A model generated the notes under the pieces. The model was not told the DNA's origin. It ran no database searches and saw nothing but the letters and a program-made list of their open reading frames with translations. The position numbers and the translations under genes were made by a program. A DNA stretch of 64,000 nucleotides from Antedon mediterranea (taxonomy: Eukaryota; Echinodermata; Crinoidea; Comatulida; Antedonidae): NCBI RefSeq assembly GCF_964355755.1, contig NC_092680.1, forward strand, positions 5,867,001-5,931,000, read 5' to 3'. Below are positions 57,954-64,000 of this stretch, piece after piece (positions within the stretch are counted from its first letter, which is position 1; every line of letters starts with the position of its first letter).

Positions 57954-58751
57954 TTCAAATGAATTCCAGAATTTTTTGGAGGAAGCAGACCATCCACTCT
58001 ACTTAAAAATTATGGGTGCCATAAAAAATGAATGAATGTAAGATATGTTTTTCTGGCACACATGACCAATCTTACTTCCATTTTTTGGAAAATAAAGGAA
58101 TTATAACGTCCATGTTGCACCACTTGCGCGGCAGATAACCAAACTCGTCAAAGTGATGAGTTTCATGTCTAGTATTGTTTAGTGTGTATACAACCTATGC
58201 CTGAATTATTTAAATTACATTTCAAATACAGGGGTGTATGTAGGCCTACCAGACATTTAACATTAATCGCGACATTAGTACTACATGACTAGTACTACAT
58301 TCTAATTACTGAACATAGATCTTTCCATAGAAACATTAGTCACATGACATGACCAATGTCATGCCCAAGGGATGAAGCACTACCAACCTCATGTCATAAC
58401 TATTTAAATACAGTTCACAAACTTAAATTATGACATATGTATGACATTAATAATAATTATTACAACAGCACTTTTAAGTGCTTTATTTTTCTCTTGAATT
58501 GGAGACTCCAAGATTTAATGTATAAAACCAGAAAACGTGACATGTTGTCGTCTGTAAAGTTATACGTTGAAAGTTAACTGAGATAAAGCATAGCTGATGA
58601 CAAGATTTTTAATTTAAAACATTTAATTTTTAGATTGATAAAGACCTTGTAATATCAATCATAACTCAGCTATATGATTGACAGTTCCCCATCCAGTCTA
58701 CCCGCTAGGTTTGTAATACTACTGTGTTAATACCCTATAGTTTTTTCCTAT

Positions 58752-58877
58752 CTTGGTTCCCACTAGGATGTGAATTGAGGAATAAAAAGTGATGGATTAT
58801 TCCAAATTGCGATTAGTCAATTTGCTTGCATTGCAGCTTATGCCATTGCATTGTGTCCTAGTGGAAACCAAGATTTA
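58752..58877. repeat. Diverged family-B copy
   Basis: ATCTTGGTTCCCACTAGGAT and TCCTAGTGGAAACCAAGATT ends; interior weakly conserved (GTGATGGATTATTCC). Confidence 0.7.
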
Positions 58878-58879
58878 GA

Positions 58880-58965
58880 GTACAATAGAACCTCTCTTTT
58901 GGAACAGAACTAAGCAGGGGACATCCCTATTAATGTGACAGTCCAATTAAGAGGACAAAGAAAGA
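58880..58965. repeat. Possible Tigger/pogo-like transposon fragment
   Basis: ACAATAGAACCTCTCTTTTGG and ATTAATGTGACAGTCCAATTA resemble the ends of pogo/Tigger-type elements, whose inverted form GTCCACTCAATAGAGGTTC is seen at 63833-63851. Confidence 0.35.
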
Positions 58966-61900
58966 GTGGGAAATAAATGTTGTAACAGCCAACTTCTATT
59001 CAGGGGACATCAGTCATACTGTATTTCATATGAAGAATTTTTCTTGGAGGCACAAGCAATATCAAACAGAAAACTGTTCTTACTCCAAAAAGTCACAGAA
59101 ACTAGGTCTTGGGTATTCAAAGTTTTTTTCTGGTTATTTTTATTATATAATTTGATATTAACAGTCAATTTGAAATATAACTATGCCGAACGGAAGAACA
59201 AATTAAATTACACATTCATATTAGTACCATCTCTCGGCCTTCTCTTGGGAATACAAACTGGCATTATGCCATTCCTAACTAAATATTTAAGTATGCCTAA
59301 TTAAGTCCACTATATTTCTGATATGATAAGTCTATACATATGAATAGAAAATAATTGTTTTACGAAGACAGTATAACTATATTCACATAGACAGTGATAG
59401 TAATAGTTTTGTTTAATATGGAACATATATAAATATTTTTAAATAAAAAAATTAAATTTTTAAATCTATTGTGAGTGTACTATATCACTATGTTTTAAAC
59501 ACTACCCAGACTTTAACAAGAGTGTCATATCAACTAGGCCAGGGAAGTATTAGGATTATGAAACTGGGACAGTCAACAGAGCAGCCAGCAAGGGGGTTAG
59601 GTGTACACATTATAATAAAAAGTGCACAGCTGAACAGGGTCCCACAAATAAGTTCAAATAAAGTTTGAACGGTCACATAGAGAATAGATAGAGTTGTTAT
59701 AATTATATCAAATTCCACATATCTCGGCCATCGCACAAATAAATTATTGAAAATTGACCAATAAAATATCTGGGTTATTAGATATTTTACATCTGGGTCA
59801 ATATTAATAACAAATTATTATTTCTGATTTCAAATCAGTTATAAGTGACCAATCATATTCAGAAATCACTATGTGGAAATTTAGATTAATTAACGATTTA
59901 AGAAGAGATTGTTGATAATTTATACAATAAGTGCCCTTTTAGCTAATGAGAATAAATATTGTTAAATTATATTATTCTATTACTACAGTACTTTCTTTCT
60001 TTTATTTATTCATAAATATAAAGTAAACATTGTAACATAAATAAAACATAATCTATCAAGGAAAGGGCTAAAAAATAGTTTAAAATAATCAAGTTCAGTC
60101 CCTAAACATTGATATATAAATAGTTATAAATAAATTAGGGCTACCTTTCTAAAAATTAAATACATATAACATTTTTTTTAACAAACTTTCTCTAAAATAT
60201 ATATTACTTTTTTTAGGGAGAACTCACGGAAATCCACCCTGCTTGTCAGTGCAAACAGTTGTATTTGCAAAGTTGTCATTTAATAATAGTCAAATGCTCG
60301 AGTCAGGTAGTAAGTTCAAAGGATTTTTCTCAGATATTAGTTAGAATGTAGGACAGAAATGACAATATACGAACATGAACTATGTTTGTACCATCACAGC
60401 TGTAAAAACATATAGCCTGGAAGATCTCCATTGAATGACAGTAACATACTGCATGTTAACTATGGGCCTGTTTGTTAGTAACATTTACCAAGACATGGGC
60501 ACAATAATCATGAACTGTGGTGGGTAGGAACCAACTTACCTAGGTATGAATAAGTTAGTCTAAACAAGCCGTTCAATTATATAAATCATGGGTTTACTCA
60601 TTGTCTATATTCTTTGTTAGTATAAAATGTGATATATTTGTCTGCTACATCACATAAATTATCTAATCTCATCCAAACCACTAAAATAACACTTGTAAAA
60701 CATATGTCTAAAAGTAGTTAAATTAATAATTGTTAAATTGGTATGTTGCTATTAGTTTAAACTTAGTTGAAGAGCATGTTTTATTTATAGAATTATTTAA
60801 TGTATCTATTGTTATTTAGTCGTTCTGTTATTTTTAAATTCCAGAGACACTAGACGGGCTTGTTAAGCCTACTGCATTAAATAATGTAAACAAAAGCAAA
60901 CACTAATATGAAAAAATGAGGTAATTGTGGAACCTATCACAACGAAAATTAACTAGCAAGCATGTGCTTTGCTTTGTGCTCTGCTTTCTTAGAGGTGGGT
61001 ATCTTAGATAAGTGGTTGTATAGACAAAATCATCTACACAGACGTTGAAATATGTACCTGTGAGGTCTGGCTTTTTCATGCCATGCACAAATATACATGC
61101 ATATGTGTTTAGATTAAATCTTTATTATTTAACCTAAACAAATTCTAACCTTTTGAAAACATTGAAAGGCCAATTTTTTGACAAACAACTGGATTAGGGA
61201 ATTAATTTTTCCAATATAACAATTACACAGGAAACTTTATTTTGTTCAGTATTAAGATTTTAACAGGCTGGGTTTAATTTGTAAAGGTCTTACACTGTAG
61301 CTTTACATAAATACCTAGGGAATTCGATATTCTAAATCTAGATATCATAGTATGTTTATTTCCTTCGGCCACGGGGTTACCTTGTACGCGCATGGTGAAA
61401 AGTCAAAACGTCAGATTTGTATCTATCATGGTTAACATTACATTCACTTCCTGAGTATCAATGACTATTTTAAAGCAGATAATATTACAATGGTTATTTT
61501 AAAACAATGGTTATTTACATCAACAAATTAATTCAATTTTAAATAAAAACGATGCCAAAAAGGAGGACTCCTTAATTGTAAACCGATTCTTAGGTGTTAC
61601 TGATTAATTGGATCATTCGGATTAGTTTTTATTGAATTTTTTTTTATATAGAAATTTGTAATACAAACAAAGTTTGTTAGATTCAAAACAATTTCTGTTA
61701 AATTTTAAAGAAATTAGACATTTTAAAAAATAAAATAAAATACTCTAGGAACGTGTAATGCACTTTCAGATATCAATTGAACAGATGATCAGTGCACTTC
61801 ATAAGTTGTTGCTTGATATATTCCAAATGATGTGGAAAATTTGTCACCTTAAAATGCACCCATATCACACCGTGTGCACCCTTCAGAGGAACACCCATAT

Positions 61901-62700
61901 TGTTTATTGGTGAAAGGCTTCAAAGGGGCAACAATGCGATCCTATGGCAATATAAAAGTAGCTATCAACTTTCAAGTTCATTTACAAATTGTACTTTTAC
62001 ATTGAAATAGATAAAAAATTTCTTGAATGGGAAGTTAAAAAAAAACTTTGATTATAATAATATTATATAAAAAAAATAAAATAAAAACAATTACAAATAC
62101 ATTTGACAGAACCCTATGGAAAGTAATTACAAATTCGGAAATGGATAAAAAAAAAACAGATGTGAATAACTTCTGACTTCTGCTTTTGATTAAAAATATA
62201 CCAGCGAGGTATCCTGACAATAAAGTATGGTAGTTATCATTTCATAAATACAACACAATTTAACTTGTACGAGGATCAAACAATAAAAGGAATAAAAATT
62301 AAAGTAACCGAACACAGAAAGACCCAAAATAACTGAATGAGTAAATTACAAGGCAACTTGTAAATACAATAACACAAATGCCATCTTACTAATATGTATA
62401 CGTGGTTGGTTAATTTCTATAATTCATAATTTTGCTTGAAGAGGTCGATTTTGTGCAACATGTATTATTTAAAGACACTATCTACCTTATACCCAAATAC
62501 TGTATGCCAGTCACTGATCTCGATTTTTAATAACCCATATTTTACCATTATCTTATATATATTTTATTTTTTAAATAAATAGAGCACTATCAAGCCAGAT
62601 ATAAAACTGATCCAATCCACTTACAATGCTAAGATTTGTATATTCAACATACACCGTTTGGGCATGCATCTGTACATGCATGTACAAAGCTGCTATGCAA

Positions 62701-62850
62701 AGCTCTGTCTACACTATCAAACTTTGTGACAAAAAAAAGTCCATGTATGGACATGATGATGTCATATTTAACTACTATATTAGGCACATCACTACCACAT
62801 TTGGGCACATCACTTTTTTTTTAAACTAGTTTGATAGTGTAGACAGAGCT
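62701..62850. mobile_element. Family-A mini-transposon
   Basis: AGCTCTGTCTACACTATC and GATAGTGTAGACAGAGCT are perfect inverted ends; 150 bp. This is one of the best-preserved termini of the family. Confidence 0.9.
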
Positions 62851-63496
62851 TTACACAAACTCAATTCATGTACGGAATCGGAATCGTCTGCATCAATAAG
62901 ATGGTATATGCTATAAATTACCAGCGTTTCACTCTTAACTTTAAAGATACTGAAGTAGAAGGGATCGTCATAAAAATTACAGTAGGCTTACCAAACTGTC
63001 AAATAATATTATATTTTACATATATAATACTAAATACAGTTTGTCAGTAACTTTCACTTAAGTTTAGTAGGCCAGCTGATGAGGGGAATTCCACACTTGA
63101 AAAAAACATGTTGGTTCAATATATTCCTTATGGAATCATCGCTGTGAGACTAAACAGACACAATTTAAAAAGTCGTTTTTCATTCTTTTTTAAAGTTACA
63201 GATAACACAACCTTTTAGCATAATTTCATAACCTCAGATTTTATTAGTCAATTTTTTTTCTGAGATCAGATGCCACATGGCATTTTATGTCAGATCGTAA
63301 GTAAATAATTTTATTTGTTAAGACTTATAAAAAAAAGGTTATTTCTACATTGAAATGTAATAATCCTACAAATCATTTTTAGTTTTAATTTCAAGTTTGA
63401 AGTGAACCTTATCATTGTGTTTTGATGTTTAAATTGTTTAAAGCAATTTCTTTAATTGTAGCTTTGAGATGCTTTCATGTGAAACAAACATTTGGA

Positions 63497-63724
63497 GTTG
63501 TGGCTTGGTGGTTATGATGCTTGGCTACCACTCCAAGGGTCCTGGGTTCAAGTCCCGTCACATGTCAGGATTTTTTCTAAGGATAAAATGACAACTCCAC
63601 TCCCAAAGAATTGTAATAAGACTTTGTTTATGTAGAGCATCTTGTGTATACGTTTGTCTTGCAAACTCTGAGGGTACCTAATGATCAGCAATTGCTGGAT
63701 GGATCACCCTCATTAAATATGGTG

Positions 63725-63745
<21 letters not shown>
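63497..63745 (+). mobile_element. tRNA-derived SINE (family 1), second copy
   Basis: Box A TGGCTTGGTGG (63501-63511), box B GGGTTCAAGTCC (63544-63555), then the shared body ACAACTCCACTCCCAAAGAA and GTAGAGCATCTTGTGTATA. The 3' part differs from 16692 (CTGATGATCAGCAATTGC-like and a short A/TA tail). Confidence 0.85.
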
Positions 63746-63754
<9 letters not shown>

Positions 63755-63755
<1 letters not shown>

Positions 63756-63865
63756 CTCATGTTTTAACACTATGGCCAATCCCTGTTAGGAGACACCTCA
63801 TTAATGGGGCACTTTGGTGGGCCCCGAAGGTGTCCACTCAATAGAGGTTCTTCCGTAATACAAAG
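63755..63865. repeat. Possible Tigger/pogo-like remnant
   Basis: AACACTATGGCCAATCCCTGTT and GTGTCCACTCAATAGAGGTTC; shares its left block with 9405. Confidence 0.35.
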
Positions 63866-64000
63866 AAAATATTAAGCAATAAAAAAAAATTCAAAAATTT
63901 GTGCTTTTTTTTACTTACTGTTTTTTTCTTTAAGCAGTAACAACATGCCCTGAAAAAAAAAGATATTCTATGGTAATTTTTTTTCCAAATTTGCTGCGTC

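Larger units (their letters stand above)
52983..64000. other. Gene-poor right end upstream of CCBE1
   Basis: About 11 kb of AT-rich DNA. The CCBE1 promoter and 5' UTR should lie just above 52983. Longer frames (56772-57170 plus, 58966-59304 plus, 57101-57400 minus) show no recognisable domain or exon structure and overlap repeats. Listed repeats aside, I see nothing I can name. Confidence 0.6.

Noticed and set aside
58966-59304. 112-codon plus-strand frame with hydrophobic stretches
   Set aside because: It starts inside a transposon-like fragment; hydrophobic runs are expected from T-rich DNA, and there are no supporting exons or motifs.

Overview
The window is animal nuclear DNA: AT-rich, with genes split by GT-AG introns and most of the sequence made of introns and short repeats. 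Dense TAGGCCTA-type motifs, many palindromic TA-flanked mini-transposons, and a gene set of a dead ringer/ARID3 factor, CCBE1 and a TRPM channel point to an invertebrate deuterostome, most likely an echinoderm. That placement is inference; no species can be named from the sequence alone.

Four protein genes can be assembled exon by exon. RPL17 (ribosomal protein uL22, + strand, 1658-3462, five coding exons, 183 aa) sits at the left. ARID3/dead ringer (+ strand, 4575-19081, seven coding exons, 506 aa) follows. A TRPM cation channel (- strand, 41729-27868, about 25 coding exons, 1217 aa) converges tail to tail with ARID3 across about 8.8 kb of repeat-rich intergenic DNA. CCBE1 (- strand, 52982-45151, ten coding exons, 442 aa) lies upstream of TRPM in the same direction. 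All internal reading phases join correctly in these models; the weakest point is the tiny first coding exon of TRPM. From 52983 to 64000 I see no gene.

The non-coding part is dominated by short foldback elements. For reference I name the families A to F. Family A (about 150 bp, ends AGCTCTGTCTACACTATC) has about 15 recognisable copies plus two fragments. Family B (about 185 bp, ends AAAGCTTGGTTCCCACTAG) occurs singly and nested in itself. C, D, E and F have one to three copies each. There are also two tRNA-derived SINE families, a 1.17-kb terminal-inverted-repeat transposon directly upstream of RPL17, a 0.5-kb inverted-repeat element in an ARID3 intron, and several minisatellites.

The four genes are not a functional pathway: they are a translation component, a transcription factor, an ion channel and a secreted matrix protein. 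The most interesting points are the mixed sequence signature of the TRPM channel, the expanded collagen exon of CCBE1, paired PTDLS motifs in ARID3, and family-B elements inserted twice, in opposite orientation, at the same site of their own family.
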